From NCBI RefSeq assembly GCF_003991195.1, contig NZ_RCWL01000008.1, positions 599 through 64,598 of the forward strand: a stretch of DNA of 64,000 nt. The letters run 5' to 3'. The first letter of the stretch is position 1; each line of letters starts with the position of its first letter. Below the pieces are notes generated by a model, which was not told where the DNA came from, did no database searches, and was given only the letters and a program-made list of their open reading frames with translations. Position numbers and translations under genes: made by a program. This DNA comes from Gynurincola endophyticus (lineage in GTDB: Bacteria > Bacteroidota > Bacteroidia > Chitinophagales > Chitinophagaceae). Positions 26,168 through 35,555 of this stretch are shown piece by piece.

Positions 26168-26881
26168 TTAAATTCCTAATACGTCAGACATGCTATAGAT
26201 GCCTTTTTTGTTATGCAGGAATTCAGCTGCTAATACGGCACCGGTAGCAAATCCTTCTCTGTTATGGGCTGTATGTGTTATCTCAATGTCATCAATGGCC
26301 GAAGAATAAGTAATGGTATGTGTGCCCGGAGCAGGATCTATTCTTTCAGCAGTGATTTGCAGTTGGTTGGAGGCAGGTTGGTCCATTGTCCAGCTTTGTT
26401 TACGTTTCACTTCTTCCAGTATCTGCTCAGCCAGTGTAATGGCTGTTCCGCTTGGTGCATCTTTTTTCTCGGTATGGTGTACTTCGTGAACGCGCACATC
26501 GTAATTGGATTGCTCATTCATTAAAGCGGCCAGTTTTTTATTAATGGCAAAGAATATATTTACACCCACACTAAAGTTTGAAGCATAAAGAAATGCGCCG
26601 TTTTCAGCATTGGTTTTATGAACGATCTGTGGTAGTTTTTCTAACCAGCCGGTAGAGCCGGATACTACCGGTACGTGATTACTTAATAATACATTGATAT
26701 TATCAAACGCGCTGTGGGGGCCGGTGAATTCAATTGCAACATCTGCCTTCTTCAGGTTTTCAGGGGTAAAGTCTTCCAGATTATCTACAGATATCTTTAA
26801 CACTATTTCATGTCCGCGTTGGATAGCAATTTTCTCGATAGCTCTTCCCATCTTACCGTATCCGATCAATGCAATTTTCAT
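26168..26881 (-). CDS. dapB: 4-hydroxy-tetrahydrodipicolinate reductase
   Basis: 237 residues, the short Bacteroidota form. NAD(P)-binding GYGKMGRAIEKIA, 'VAIEFTGPHSAFDNI', 'VSGSTGW' and the catalytic/substrate motif EVHHTEKKDAPSGTA. It reduces the dihydrodipicolinate precursor in lysine and diaminopimelate synthesis, feeding peptidoglycan. Two bases after the DUF5683 gene, last gene of the par operon. Confidence 0.96.
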   Translation of the reverse strand: MKIALIGYGKMGRAIEKIAIQRGHEIVLKISVDNLEDFTPENLKKADVAIEFTGPHSAFDNINVLLSNHVPVVSGSTGWLEKLPQIVHKTNAENGAFLYASNFSVGVNIFFAINKKLAALMNEQSNYDVRVHEVHHTEKKDAPSGTAITLAEQILEEVKRKQSWTMDQPASNQLQITAERIDPAPGTHTITYSSAIDDIEITHTAHNREGFATGAVLAAEFLHNKKGIYSMSDVLGI

Positions 26882-26883
26882 AA

Positions 26884-27543
26884 TTATTTAGCGCTGTATT
26901 TAGTAGGTTTATTTTTTAAGCTGAAAACGAAGCCAACACCCGGTGTCGGTACTGGTCCGGGGCCCGGAATTACAGTTGGTTTGATTTTCAATGACAGTTC
27001 ATCTGAGATGTCAAACTCTTTAAGGTGGGCATCAACTGTGGCATCAACCACATTTAACCCCCACATGAGTATTCCGTAGAGAATGGAATAGTCCATATTT
27101 TTTCTAAACTGGTTACGGTAGTTACGAACGATATTTTCATAATTTCTTTCTACCATAAAGCGTAGTTTGGGATCAACCTGTTCTAACACTGCGGGGTCAG
27201 CGCCTGTACCGTTTTGAATAACGGTGAGTGCAAACCGGGTCTTGTCGTACCAGTTTTTATTGTCGATGTATAAATAGACAGGAATGCCAATCGCTGTGTA
27301 AACGATTGGCAGTTTCCAATATTTTTTATTGTAAATCTGCCCCCATCCGGGAATAATGGCAGATCTGATAGTGGCCCGTCGGGGAATATGTTTTCGCTCT
27401 TCTTCCAGCTCTTTAACAGTTCTTCTTGTCTGAAGCGGCTCAATGATCGTGTCGGCGGGTATTACCCGAAGTGAATCCTGTGCCTTAGCCTGTAAAAAGT
27501 AACTAGCTAAACAAATACATAATAAAAAAAATCTTTTAAGCAT
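26884..27543 (-). CDS. DUF5683 membrane protein
   Basis: 219 residues with a signal peptide (FFLLCICLASYFLQAKA). The core 'RRATIRSAIIPGWGQIYNKKYWKLPIVYTAIG' followed by hydrophobic segments is the DUF5683 signature, found almost only in Bacteroidota between parB and dapB. Possibly an inner-membrane protein; role unknown. A proline/glycine tract (VIPGPGPVPTPGVG) lies near the C-terminus. Overlap-close to both neighbours (9 and 2 bp). Confidence 0.88.
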   Translation of the reverse strand: MLKRFFLLCICLASYFLQAKAQDSLRVIPADTIIEPLQTRRTVKELEEERKHIPRRATIRSAIIPGWGQIYNKKYWKLPIVYTAIGIPVYLYIDNKNWYDKTRFALTVIQNGTGADPAVLEQVDPKLRFMVERNYENIVRNYRNQFRKNMDYSILYGILMWGLNVVDATVDAHLKEFDISDELSLKIKPTVIPGPGPVPTPGVGFVFSLKNKPTKYSAK

Positions 27544-27552
27544 GTAGTGAAC

Positions 27553-28476
27553 TTAATTCGCTGATACACCGATTTGGTCAAGAATTTTATTCAGATCCTG
27601 AATAGAATAATATTCTAAAGTGATACTACCATAACCTTTTTTGTTATGATTTAGTTTCACTTTCGTGCTGAAATGCGAAGCTAAGTTATCTTCAATTTTT
27701 CTATATGCGGGCGGTAAATTAGACTTTTCTGAATTTTTAACAGTTGCTGTATTACCGCTGTATAATTTTCTTACTAATTCTTCTGTTTGACGAACTGAAA
27801 GTGATTTGGCTTTAATCTCGCTGAAAATATAGAGTTGTTTATCAACTGTATCAACATTTACGAGTGCACGGGCATGCCCCATAGAGAGTTCTCCGTTTCT
27901 GACGGCTACCTGAATATCCGGAGGTAATTTTAACAAACGGATGTAGTTGGCAACTGTACTTCTTTCTTTGCCCATACGTTCGGCAACCTGTTCCTGTGTA
28001 TGGCTCAGTTCTTCCATCATACGTTTATAGCTCAATGCAATCTCCATTGCATTTAAGTTTTCACGTTGCAGGTTTTCCAATAAAGCCAACTCTAACAATT
28101 CCTGGTCATTTGCTTTACGGATATAAGCTGGAATATCTTTTAATCCGGCAATTTTTGAAGCTCTCCATCTTCTTTCACCCGAAATCAAACGGTATTTGCC
28201 ACCCGGAAGCAGAGAAACGGTAATCGGCTGGATAATATCATGTAATTTGATAGAATGCGCCAGTTCGTTTAAAGCCTGCTCATCAAAGTCTCTGCGCGGT
28301 TGCTTAGGGTTTGTTTCAACGTTTTCCAACGGAATACGTTGCATAGAAGTTACCTGCTCAACAACATTCGTCTTTAGTGCACCGGTACTGGTTTTTAAAT
28401 CAGAATCAATACTCTTCAATAAGGAACGGATTCCTTTTCCTAATGCTTCTTTATTGTTATTTTTTGGATTACTCAT
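27553..28476 (-). CDS. parB: Chromosome partitioning protein ParB (CTPase, parS binding)
   Basis: 307 residues. ParB N domain 'IPLENVETNPKQPRRDFDEQALNELAHSI' and GERRWRASKIAGL (CTP-binding), helix-turn-helix 'HTQEQVAERMGKERSTVANYIRLLKLP', and a C-terminal dimerisation tail. It loads at parS and spreads as a sliding clamp for chromosome segregation. 33 bp after parA. I did not notice a parS palindrome in this window. Confidence 0.96.
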   Translation of the reverse strand: MSNPKNNNKEALGKGIRSLLKSIDSDLKTSTGALKTNVVEQVTSMQRIPLENVETNPKQPRRDFDEQALNELAHSIKLHDIIQPITVSLLPGGKYRLISGERRWRASKIAGLKDIPAYIRKANDQELLELALLENLQRENLNAMEIALSYKRMMEELSHTQEQVAERMGKERSTVANYIRLLKLPPDIQVAVRNGELSMGHARALVNVDTVDKQLYIFSEIKAKSLSVRQTEELVRKLYSGNTATVKNSEKSNLPPAYRKIEDNLASHFSTKVKLNHNKKGYGSITLEYYSIQDLNKILDQIGVSAN

Positions 28477-28509
28477 AGTGTGAGTTTGTTATTGCCATCA
28501 AAAAGGAAA

Positions 28510-29310
28510 CTAATCTAAGATTCTTTCTTCCTGTTTGATTTTTGTTAGGTTGTTTTTTTGTAGAATTTCTTTGGCCAGGTTCAGGTAGTTGCTGGCACCT
28601 TTACTGGCGGCATCGTATAAAATAACCGGTTTACCTACACTCGGTGCTTCACTGATTCTACTGTTTCTATGTATAATGGTATCGAATACCATTTCATCGA
28701 AGTGTTTCCTCACTTCATTTACTACCTGGTTGCACAGGCGTAAACGACCGTCATACATTGTCATTAAAATACCTTCAATCGATAGTTCAGTATTCAATCT
28801 GCTCTGAACGATTTTAATAGTATTTAATAATTTACCTAATCCTTCCAATGCAAAGAACTCGGTTTGTACAGGCACGATTACAGAATCGGCCGCTACTAAA
28901 GCATTTACTGTAATCAAACCCAGAGAGGGAGAACAGTCGATGATCACGAAATCGTATTCGTGCATCACGGGTTCGAGCAGTGTTTTGAGAACCGTCTCAC
29001 GATTGGGATAGTTAATCATTTCGATTTCGGCTCCTACTAAGTCGATGTGTGAAGGTATTACGTCTAAGTTTTCAATTTCAGACTTCAGAATCACATCTTT
29101 TGCGGTAGTACCGTTCACCATACAATCATAAAGTGACTGTTGTATGTTGTGAAGGTCAAAACCCACTCCAGTAGTACTGTTCGCCTGCGGATCGGCATCT
29201 ACCAACAATGTTTTAAATTCAAGCACTGCCAGGCTTGCCGCTAAATTAATAGCGGAGGTAGTTTTACCTACTCCTCCTTTCTGATTTGCTACTCCAATTA
29301 CTCGGGCCAT
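28510..29310 (-). CDS. parA: Chromosome partitioning ATPase ParA (Soj)
   Basis: 266 residues. Deviant Walker [18 protein letters not shown], '[16 protein letters not shown]', Walker [19 protein letters not shown]. Chromosomal ParA, short N-terminus without the plasmid-type HTH extension. Partner of ParB in origin segregation; first gene of parA-parB-DUF5683-dapB. Confidence 0.97.
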   Translation of the reverse strand: MARVIGVANQKGGVGKTTSAINLAASLAVLEFKTLLVDADPQANSTTGVGFDLHNIQQSLYDCMVNGTTAKDVILKSEIENLDVIPSHIDLVGAEIEMINYPNRETVLKTLLEPVMHEYDFVIIDCSPSLGLITVNALVAADSVIVPVQTEFFALEGLGKLLNTIKIVQSRLNTELSIEGILMTMYDGRLRLCNQVVNEVRKHFDEMVFDTIIHRNSRISEAPSVGKPVILYDAASKGASNYLNLAKEILQKNNLTKIKQEERILD

Positions 29311-29391
29311 TCTGATTATTTTAAGAACAATGATCCCGTTTTTCAGGGATTCCCTTGCTCACTGAGTAAATCTATTTAATCTTCAAAAATC

Positions 29392-30075
29392 CTAAAAATT
29401 ACGAGTTTCTCCAATTTCTAGCAGATGCAATTTTGCACCAACCTTTTCAAAAGCCTGGTTTGCGGCCTGTGCATCTACCTTTATAAAGCCGAAAGTGTCA
29501 TAGTGAACACCCATAATCTCTTTACAGTCAATCATTTTAGCACAAGCTGCCGCGTCGGTCGCATCCATTGTAAAGTTGTCCCCAATTGGCAATATCGCAA
29601 AATTTAATTTAGCCCAGGTCGGTATTAATTGCATATCCAACGTTAAAGCCGTGTCGCCGCTGTAGTAAAAACTGCCTTCATTGTTCGAAATGATGAATCC
29701 CATCGGATTGCCGCCGTAAGAGCCGTCAGGCAAACCGGATGAGTGCTGGGCAACCACGCATTTAACGGTGAAATCACCGAAATTCCATTTTCCACCGGTA
29801 TTCATAGGATGCACATTTTCAACTCCTTGTTTCTTAAACCACTCGGCAATTTCCCAATTGGCCACTACCTTTGCCCCTGTTCTCTTTGCGATGGATACCG
29901 CATCCGCAATGTGGTCAACGTGTGCATGCGATAATATTATATAGTCGGCTTCTACCGTTTCGGCAGCTACTTTACCTTTTGCTAATTCGTTATAAGTGAT
30001 AAACGGGTCAAATAGTATTTTTTTACCATTTGTACTAACTGTAAAGCATGAATGACCATAATAAGTAACTTGCAT
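29392..30075 (-). CDS. UPF0173-type metal-dependent hydrolase (MBL fold)
   Basis: 227 residues. 'YYGHSCFTVSTNGKKILFDPFI', zinc motif SHAHVDHIADAV, 'QHSSGLPDGSYGGNPMGFII' and YYSGDTAL identify the YtkL/UPF0173 branch of metallo-beta-lactamase-fold hydrolases; note A in place of the usual G/D at the second motif position (H-A-H-V-D-H). Cytoplasmic, substrate unknown. Own promoter upstream. Confidence 0.9.
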   Translation of the reverse strand: MQVTYYGHSCFTVSTNGKKILFDPFITYNELAKGKVAAETVEADYIILSHAHVDHIADAVSIAKRTGAKVVANWEIAEWFKKQGVENVHPMNTGGKWNFGDFTVKCVVAQHSSGLPDGSYGGNPMGFIISNNEGSFYYSGDTALTLDMQLIPTWAKLNFAILPIGDNFTMDATDAAACAKMIDCKEIMGVHYDTFGFIKVDAQAANQAFEKVGAKLHLLEIGETRNF

Positions 30076-30155
30076 AAGCGACGATTAAGGTTGAAAATGT
30101 ATAATTTAGATGAAATTTGCTCAAAAATCATACTTTAAAAGCGAATTTCGAATCG

Positions 30156-30186
30156 CAAAATTACGTTTCCACCCATATATTAACAA
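30156..30186 (-). promoter_or_regulatory. Bacteroidota-type promoter of the UPF0173 gene
   Basis: Minus strand TTG (30186-30184), 20-bp spacer, TAATTTTG (30163-30156). Predicted start near 30149, leaving a 74-nt leader. Confidence 0.55.
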
Positions 30187-30251
30187 CCAAAATGAGAATT
30201 AGGTGTTAATTACTGCAATTACGCCCTTTATTATAATTATATTAAACACCA

Positions 30252-30761
30252 ATGAATCAACTATATACTATTGTTTCAGGTACGCATCGAAAAGATAGTA
30301 ACACGCTTAAAATAGCCCGGTATTACGAATCGGTACTGCAGGAAAAAGGCCAGCGGTATGAGTTCTTTACGCTGGAAGAGTGGAAATCTTTTGAAAGAGA
30401 CGCCCATTTTATTGAGCTGGAAAAGAAATATATGGTGCCTGCTTCCAAACTTATTTTTATTGTTCCCGAATATAACGCCAGCATTCCCGGAATTTTAAAG
30501 CTGATGATCGACTGTTCTGATTACAAGGGTGTTTGGCCGAATAAGAAGGCTTTAATTACGGGCGTTGCCATCGGCCGTTCGGGAAATATTCGCGGAATTG
30601 ACCATCTTAGCAATATTTTACAATACCTGAATGTAACAGTTCACCCGAATAAGCTACCTATATCTTTGGTACATACTCTTTTAGATGAGCATGGAATGCT
30701 TAAAGATGCTGCTGTATTAGCAGCGATCCATGCTCAATTAAATTCTTTCATCGATTTTTAA
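30252..30761 (+). CDS. NAD(P)H-dependent FMN reductase
   Basis: 169 residues. Flavodoxin-like fold: 'LYTIVSGTHRKDSNTLKIARYY' binds the FMN phosphate, followed by 'KLIFIVPEYNASIPGILKLMIDC' (P-E-Y-N motif) and 'WPNKKALITGVAIGRSG', as in the FMN_red family of quinone or azo reductases. Electron acceptor unknown. 9 bp before the phosphoesterase gene, so likely co-transcribed. Confidence 0.88.
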   Translation: MNQLYTIVSGTHRKDSNTLKIARYYESVLQEKGQRYEFFTLEEWKSFERDAHFIELEKKYMVPASKLIFIVPEYNASIPGILKLMIDCSDYKGVWPNKKALITGVAIGRSGNIRGIDHLSNILQYLNVTVHPNKLPISLVHTLLDEHGMLKDAAVLAAIHAQLNSFIDF

Positions 30762-30770
30762 AAGTTTCAT

Positions 30771-32000
30771 ATGCCCTTTGCCAATGTAATTTTTACGCTG
30801 TTAATTGTTTTTGATATCTATCTCTGGGTAGTGCTTCGTCAATACACCCGCAAAAGCCCTAAGAAGCGATTGGCCGGTACACTGGTTATTATTGTTTCAA
30901 CATTGATCTTTGTTTTGTTCTATTATTATTTCAGCAGTAATCCGGCTCCGGCAACAGGAGGCAGAAATGTATTCTTTGTTTATACTATTGCGGTATTTTT
31001 CAGCAAGGCGATCAGTGTATTGATTTTTTTAATGGATGATATCCGCCGCCTTTTTCAATGGTTATACCTGCGGTTTGCAAAATCGTCAGTAAAACAGTCT
31101 GCTGAAGATAGTGCTGTCAGCGTTTCACGTTCAGGTTTTCTGGCATGGCTGGCAATGGGAACCAGTGCCGCTTTCACAGGAAGTCTGTTTCATGGAATGA
31201 CGAATAAATATCGTTACCGCGTAAAAAAACAGGTGATCACCAGTGATAAAATCCCTGCTGCTTTTAAGGGATTAAAAATTGTTCAGATTTCAGATATTCA
31301 CAGCGGTAGCTTTACCAATCTGGAAGGCCCGCACAGCGGTATCAGAATGATTCAGGAGTTGAACCCTGACCTTATTTTGTTTACCGGAGATCTAGTGAAC
31401 AGTTCGAGTAGTGAAATGGATCCATATATTGATATTTTTAAGCAATTAAATGCTCCTTTAGGCGTTTACTCCGTACTTGGAAACCATGATTATGCGTTCT
31501 ACAAAAAAGCCACTGATGAAGAACGTGAACAGGATTTTAACTACATGCTTGAGCAGCACCAAAAACTCAACTGGAAGTTGTTAAGAAACGAACATGTGGT
31601 GTTGGAAAAAGGAGGTGAAAGCATTACGCTGATAGGAGTGGAGAACTGGTCTAAAAACAATCGTTTCCCCACTTATGGAGATCTGGCTAAAGCAACTGAA
31701 GGTGTTCAGAATAATCAATTTCAGTTATTAATGTCGCACGATCCGACTCATTGGGAGGCAGAAGTGTTAAAATTATATCCGGATATTGATTTAACCTTAT
31801 CAGGACATACTCATGGTATGCAATTTGGTTTTGAAATACCCGGGTTAAAGTGGAGTCCGGTGCAAATGATCTATAAACACTGGATGGGTATGTATCAGTC
31901 CGGAAAACAGCAACTCTATGTAAATACAGGTTACGGATTTATAGGGTATGCAGGAAGAGTGGGCATTTTACCTGAAATTACCTTATTCGAATTAGCTTAA
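30771..32000 (+). CDS. Membrane-bound metallophosphoesterase (YkuE-like)
   Basis: 409 residues. Four N-terminal membrane helices (about 5-25, 35-55, 65-90, 120-140) and then a calcineurin-like domain with ISDIHSG, FTGDLVNS, LGNHDY and SGHTHGMQFG. The bimetal site is complete. Related proteins hydrolyse UDP-diacylglucosamine or other phosphodiesters; the substrate is open. The catalytic domain probably faces the cytoplasm or periplasm depending on topology, which I cannot settle. Confidence 0.9.
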   Translation: MPFANVIFTLLIVFDIYLWVVLRQYTRKSPKKRLAGTLVIIVSTLIFVLFYYYFSSNPAPATGGRNVFFVYTIAVFFSKAISVLIFLMDDIRRLFQWLYLRFAKSSVKQSAEDSAVSVSRSGFLAWLAMGTSAAFTGSLFHGMTNKYRYRVKKQVITSDKIPAAFKGLKIVQISDIHSGSFTNLEGPHSGIRMIQELNPDLILFTGDLVNSSSSEMDPYIDIFKQLNAPLGVYSVLGNHDYAFYKKATDEEREQDFNYMLEQHQKLNWKLLRNEHVVLEKGGESITLIGVENWSKNNRFPTYGDLAKATEGVQNNQFQLLMSHDPTHWEAEVLKLYPDIDLTLSGHTHGMQFGFEIPGLKWSPVQMIYKHWMGMYQSGKQQLYVNTGYGFIGYAGRVGILPEITLFELA

Positions 32001-32031
32001 TCAATCTCATTATATATCCTAAAACTATCTC

Positions 32032-32598
32032 ATGAAAAGCATAATAAAATGGGTGTCGGCATTGATCGTGCTAACCTTTGTTTCAACACAGTCATCATCT
32101 GCCCAGGGGTTTGATTTCGGCATTACAGCCGGCTTTAACTCTTTCAAATTCGATGGTGCACAGAGTTGGAATGATCGCGTAAACAGCGGTTACTATCTTG
32201 GAGCAGCCTTTGAATTAATGTTATCAGATAAAATCGGATTTCAACCTGAAGTGCAGATACAATTTGACCGTCAGAGAAATCCGGCCAATGAAACTGTAAA
32301 AACAAAGTCACTGAACGTACCGATTTTGTTTACCTGGCGCCCCATAAAATTATTAAGCATTCAGTTCGGTCCGCAATACTCTAAACATATTGATGGCTGG
32401 GATGATATAAGACTGTTAGATCAAAGCTTTTATAAGAAAGATAATATGACACTGATTGGTGGTTTACAGCTAAATACCCCGATAGTGAAAATTGGTGCCC
32501 GTATTGATCAGGGATTAATGAAAATTAACAACTTTGATTCAATGGATGATATCAAAACCATGGGATTCAGAGTTTACCTGCTTAAAACTTTATTGTAG
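32032..32598 (+). CDS. Small outer-membrane beta-barrel protein (PorT-like)
   Basis: 188 residues with signal peptide (WVSALIVLTFVSTQSSSAQ). The mature protein starts GFDFGITAGFNSFKF and runs in short amphipathic strands ('YYLGAAFELMLSDKIGFQPEVQIQF', 'SLNVPILFTWRPI', 'LSIQFGPQYS'), as in the Bacteroidota outer-membrane beta-barrel (PF13568-like) families. Eight strands are likely. Function unknown. 31 bp after the phosphoesterase gene. Confidence 0.8.
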   Translation: MKSIIKWVSALIVLTFVSTQSSSAQGFDFGITAGFNSFKFDGAQSWNDRVNSGYYLGAAFELMLSDKIGFQPEVQIQFDRQRNPANETVKTKSLNVPILFTWRPIKLLSIQFGPQYSKHIDGWDDIRLLDQSFYKKDNMTLIGGLQLNTPIVKIGARIDQGLMKINNFDSMDDIKTMGFRVYLLKTLL

Positions 32599-32711
32599 GC
32601 TTTGGTATAACAGCTATTATTATTAATCGCAATTTTAACCATTAAGGCATTAAGAAATTAAGATACCCTGCCGCTTCGCTTTGGCTCATTCTATCTTATA
32701 ATCACTATCAT

Positions 32712-32797
32712 AAACATGAAGAAAATGAAGTTGAAAAGCGAATGAAGTGCTGTCTTCCGCGCTGCTTTACCTTCATACCTTCATTCTCTTCATGTTT
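32712..32797. repeat. Near-perfect 19-nt inverted repeat with 48-nt interior
   Basis: Left arm AAACATGAAGAAAATGAAG (32712-32730) pairs with right arm CTTCATTCTCTTCATGTTT (32779-32797), one mismatch. The interior is GC-richer (CTGTCTTCCGCGCTGC). May be a REP/MITE-like element or the fold of a small RNA. Confidence 0.55.
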
Positions 32798-32845
32798 CCC
32801 ATTAACATTTCAAACATAGGAGAAATTAAGCGGTTAATAGTTCAG

Positions 32846-32874
32846 GGGAATTAAGAAGCAATTTTCTTAATTCC
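32846..32874 (+). terminator. 12-bp hairpin upstream of lon (terminator or attenuator)
   Basis: GGGAATTAAGAA / TTCTTAATTCCC with a 6-nt loop, followed by TTGTTTGTT. 250 bp after the beta-barrel gene and 170 bp before lon, so it may end the upstream transcript. Confidence 0.55.
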
Positions 32875-33044
32875 CTTGTTTGTTAATGGTGAAAATACAA
32901 ATCACCATCTTCGTCACTCAAAATTTCCCCATCACGACAAAATTGCTGATAATTGGCATTGGCATTAATATTGACTATCTTACCGGAACTGACAAATGCA
33001 AGTAATTCAGTAAATTGAATGAAAGTTTGTCATTAAATCATAGA

Positions 33045-35444
33045 ATGAAAGAAACGACTATCATATTTAGACCGGATGAGGATATGGATTTTATCCCTAT
33101 TATTCCTCTCAACGAAAATGATCATGAGCAACAACAGGATATAGAACTTCCCGAGAGCTTGCCGATTCTTCCTTTAAGAAATACGGTTTTATTTCCCGGG
33201 GTGGTATTACCGATTACTGTTGGGCGCGATAAAAGTATTAAAGCGGTTAATGAATCTTATAAAGGTGATAAATTAATAGGAGTAGTGGCACAAAAAGATG
33301 CCAATACGGAAGATCCTACTAAAGATGATTTAGAGCAGATCGGTACTGTTGCCAAAATCGTAAAACTGATTAAGATGCCGGATGGTGGAACCACGGTTAT
33401 TATTCAGGGTAGAAAAAGATTTTCTATCAAAGAGGTAACCAGTGAAGAACCGTTTTTTACAGCAACTGTAGAACCTTTAACAGACGGCGATCTTACTACC
33501 ATCGAAAATTTCGATGCTTATGTAGCTACTATTAAAGATTTAGCAGGGCAGATTATTCAGTTAAGCCCGAATATCCCTTCTGAATCGGCCATTATTCTTA
33601 AAAACATTGAGAATCCGTCTTTCCTGATACATTTTATAGCCAGTAACTTAAATACAGAACTGAAAGAAAAGCAGGAGTTACTGAAATTAGATAATGTTCA
33701 GGAACGTGCCGACCTGCTGATGCAACTGTTGCAACGTGAATTACAATTTGCGGAACTCAAGAATAAGGTTACGAACAAAACTAAAACCGAATTAGATAAA
33801 CAACAGCGTGAATACTTTTTACAACAACAACTAAAAAGTATTAAAGAAGAGCTGGGGGGAGATTCGAACGATCGGGAATTGAAAGAAATGCAGAAAAAGG
33901 CCGAACAGATGAAATGGCCGGAAGCTGCAAAAGAAATGTTCCAGAAAGGAATTGAAAAACTGGAACGTATGCATCCTTCCACTCCTGATTATTCGGTTGT
34001 TTATAATCACCTTGATTTGTTACTGGATCTTCCATGGGGTAATTATACCGAAGATGTATATAATCTTAAAAAAGCCAAAAAGGTTTTAGACGATGAGCAC
34101 TTCGGAATGCAAAAAATTAAAGAACGTATTTTAGAATATCTCGCAGTGTTAAAACTGAAAGGAGATATGAAGAGCCCTATTCTTTGTTTTGTAGGTCCTC
34201 CGGGTATTGGTAAAACATCTTTGGGTAAGAGTATTGCAAATGCTATCCAAAGAAAATATGTTCGTATCAGTTTAGGCGGGTTGCACGATGAAAGTGAAAT
34301 TCGTGGCCACCGTAAAACATATATCGGTGCTATGCCGGGCAGAATTGTACAGAGTTTGCGTAAAGTGAAATCGTCTAACCCGGTAATGATTCTTGACGAA
34401 ATTGATAAAGTTGGTAAAGATTTCAGAGGAGATCCTTCATCGGCCTTACTCGAAGTATTAGATCCGGAACAAAATAATAGTTTTTACGATAATTATCTTG
34501 AGCTGGAATACGACCTGAGTAAAGTATTATTCATCGCTACTGCGAATGATTTAAGCTCTATTCAACCGGCGCTAAGAGACCGCCTCGAAATTATTCACCT
34601 GAACGGTTACGCAGTAGAAGAAAAAGTGCAGATTGCTAAAAATCACCTGATCCCTAAGCAAAAGGATGCACACGGTTTGAAAGATATTACTTTTAAATTG
34701 TCTGATCCTGTTCTTCAGAAAGTGATTCAGGAACATACCCGTGAAAGCGGTGTTCGTGAATTAGACAGGCATATCTCTGCCATCATGCGTTTTCAGGCAA
34801 AAGAGTTTGTATTGAACGGTAAAGTAAAAGCCACCCTTACAGCTGCTGATGTTGAGAAGATTCTGGGTAAGCCACGCTTCACGAATGAAGTGTATAAATC
34901 CGGTAACATACCCGGGGTAGCAGTAGGATTGGCCTGGACGGCTGTTGGAGGGGATATTCTGTTTATAGAATCAAATATCAGTGAAGGAAAAGGTGATTTG
35001 AAATTAACCGGTAACCTCGGTGAAGTGATGAAAGAGTCAGCGGCTACCGCATTATCGTTTATTCGCTCCAATGCTAAAAAATTCGGTATTGAACCGTCAA
35101 TGTTTGATAAACATACTTTTCATATTCACGTTCCGGAAGGCGCTACTCCGAAAGATGGCCCGAGTGCTGGTGTAACTATGTTAACAGCACTCATGTCAAC
35201 TATTAAAAACAAAAAAGTAAAACCTTACCTTGCTATGTCGGGTGAAATTACTTTGCGTGGATTAGTATTACCGGTAGGCGGAATTAAAGAAAAAGTATTA
35301 GCAGCCAAACGTGCGGGTGTAAAGCATATTATTCTTTGCTGGCAGAACGAAAAAGATGTATTGGAGATCGATCCGAGCTTCATAAAAGGAATGAAATTCA
35401 CTTACGTGAAAACCATGCAGGAAGTATTGGATACGGCCCTTTAA
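33045..35444 (+). CDS. lon: ATP-dependent protease Lon (LonA)
   Basis: 799 residues from ATG 33045; a TTG ten codons upstream is the alternative. LON substrate domain ('LPILPLRNTVLFPGVVLPITVGR'), coiled region, AAA+ domain with GPPGIGKTSLGKSIA and 'PVMILDEIDKVG', and the Ser-Lys protease domain with 'KDGPSAGVTMLTALMS' (catalytic Ser) and 'GGIKEKVLAAKRAGVKHIIL' (catalytic Lys). Degrades misfolded and regulatory proteins in the cytoplasm. Strong terminator follows. Confidence 0.97.
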   Translation: MKETTIIFRPDEDMDFIPIIPLNENDHEQQQDIELPESLPILPLRNTVLFPGVVLPITVGRDKSIKAVNESYKGDKLIGVVAQKDANTEDPTKDDLEQIGTVAKIVKLIKMPDGGTTVIIQGRKRFSIKEVTSEEPFFTATVEPLTDGDLTTIENFDAYVATIKDLAGQIIQLSPNIPSESAIILKNIENPSFLIHFIASNLNTELKEKQELLKLDNVQERADLLMQLLQRELQFAELKNKVTNKTKTELDKQQREYFLQQQLKSIKEELGGDSNDRELKEMQKKAEQMKWPEAAKEMFQKGIEKLERMHPSTPDYSVVYNHLDLLLDLPWGNYTEDVYNLKKAKKVLDDEHFGMQKIKERILEYLAVLKLKGDMKSPILCFVGPPGIGKTSLGKSIANAIQRKYVRISLGGLHDESEIRGHRKTYIGAMPGRIVQSLRKVKSSNPVMILDEIDKVGKDFRGDPSSALLEVLDPEQNNSFYDNYLELEYDLSKVLFIATANDLSSIQPALRDRLEIIHLNGYAVEEKVQIAKNHLIPKQKDAHGLKDITFKLSDPVLQKVIQEHTRESGVRELDRHISAIMRFQAKEFVLNGKVKATLTAADVEKILGKPRFTNEVYKSGNIPGVAVGLAWTAVGGDILFIESNISEGKGDLKLTGNLGEVMKESAATALSFIRSNAKKFGIEPSMFDKHTFHIHVPEGATPKDGPSAGVTMLTALMSTIKNKKVKPYLAMSGEITLRGLVLPVGGIKEKVLAAKRAGVKHIILCWQNEKDVLEIDPSFIKGMKFTYVKTMQEVLDTAL

Positions 35445-35484
35445 ATAAAAGTATTCAGACAGAACAGTTCGTCTGTTGGCAGAT

Positions 35485-35520
35485 AAAACAGTTGTAAGCT
35501 ATTGTTTACAACTGTTTTTT
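35485..35520 (+). terminator. Terminator after lon
   Basis: 13-bp stem AAAACAGTTGTAA / TTACAACTGTTTT with an 8-nt loop and further T residues. 40 bp after the stop. Confidence 0.9.
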
Positions 35521-35555
35521 ATTGGATGGAGGCCCGGTTAGTAACTATTTTTCTT

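Larger units (their letters stand above)
32599..33044. other. 446-bp intergenic region upstream of lon with inverted repeats
   Basis: No convincing gene. It contains a long-range inverted repeat of 19 nt (arms 32712-32730 and 32779-32797, one mismatch), a perfect 12-bp hairpin at 32846-32874, and a direct-repeat flavour in 'gaatgaag'/'aaatgaag' units. The lon promoter must lie in the last 150 bp, but I could not find a TAnnTTTG box there. Confidence 0.5.

Noticed and set aside
26168-29310. parS site near parAB
   Set aside because: I looked for a GTT(T/C)CACGTG(G/A)AAC-type palindrome in and around the operon and did not see one; an exact scan is needed.
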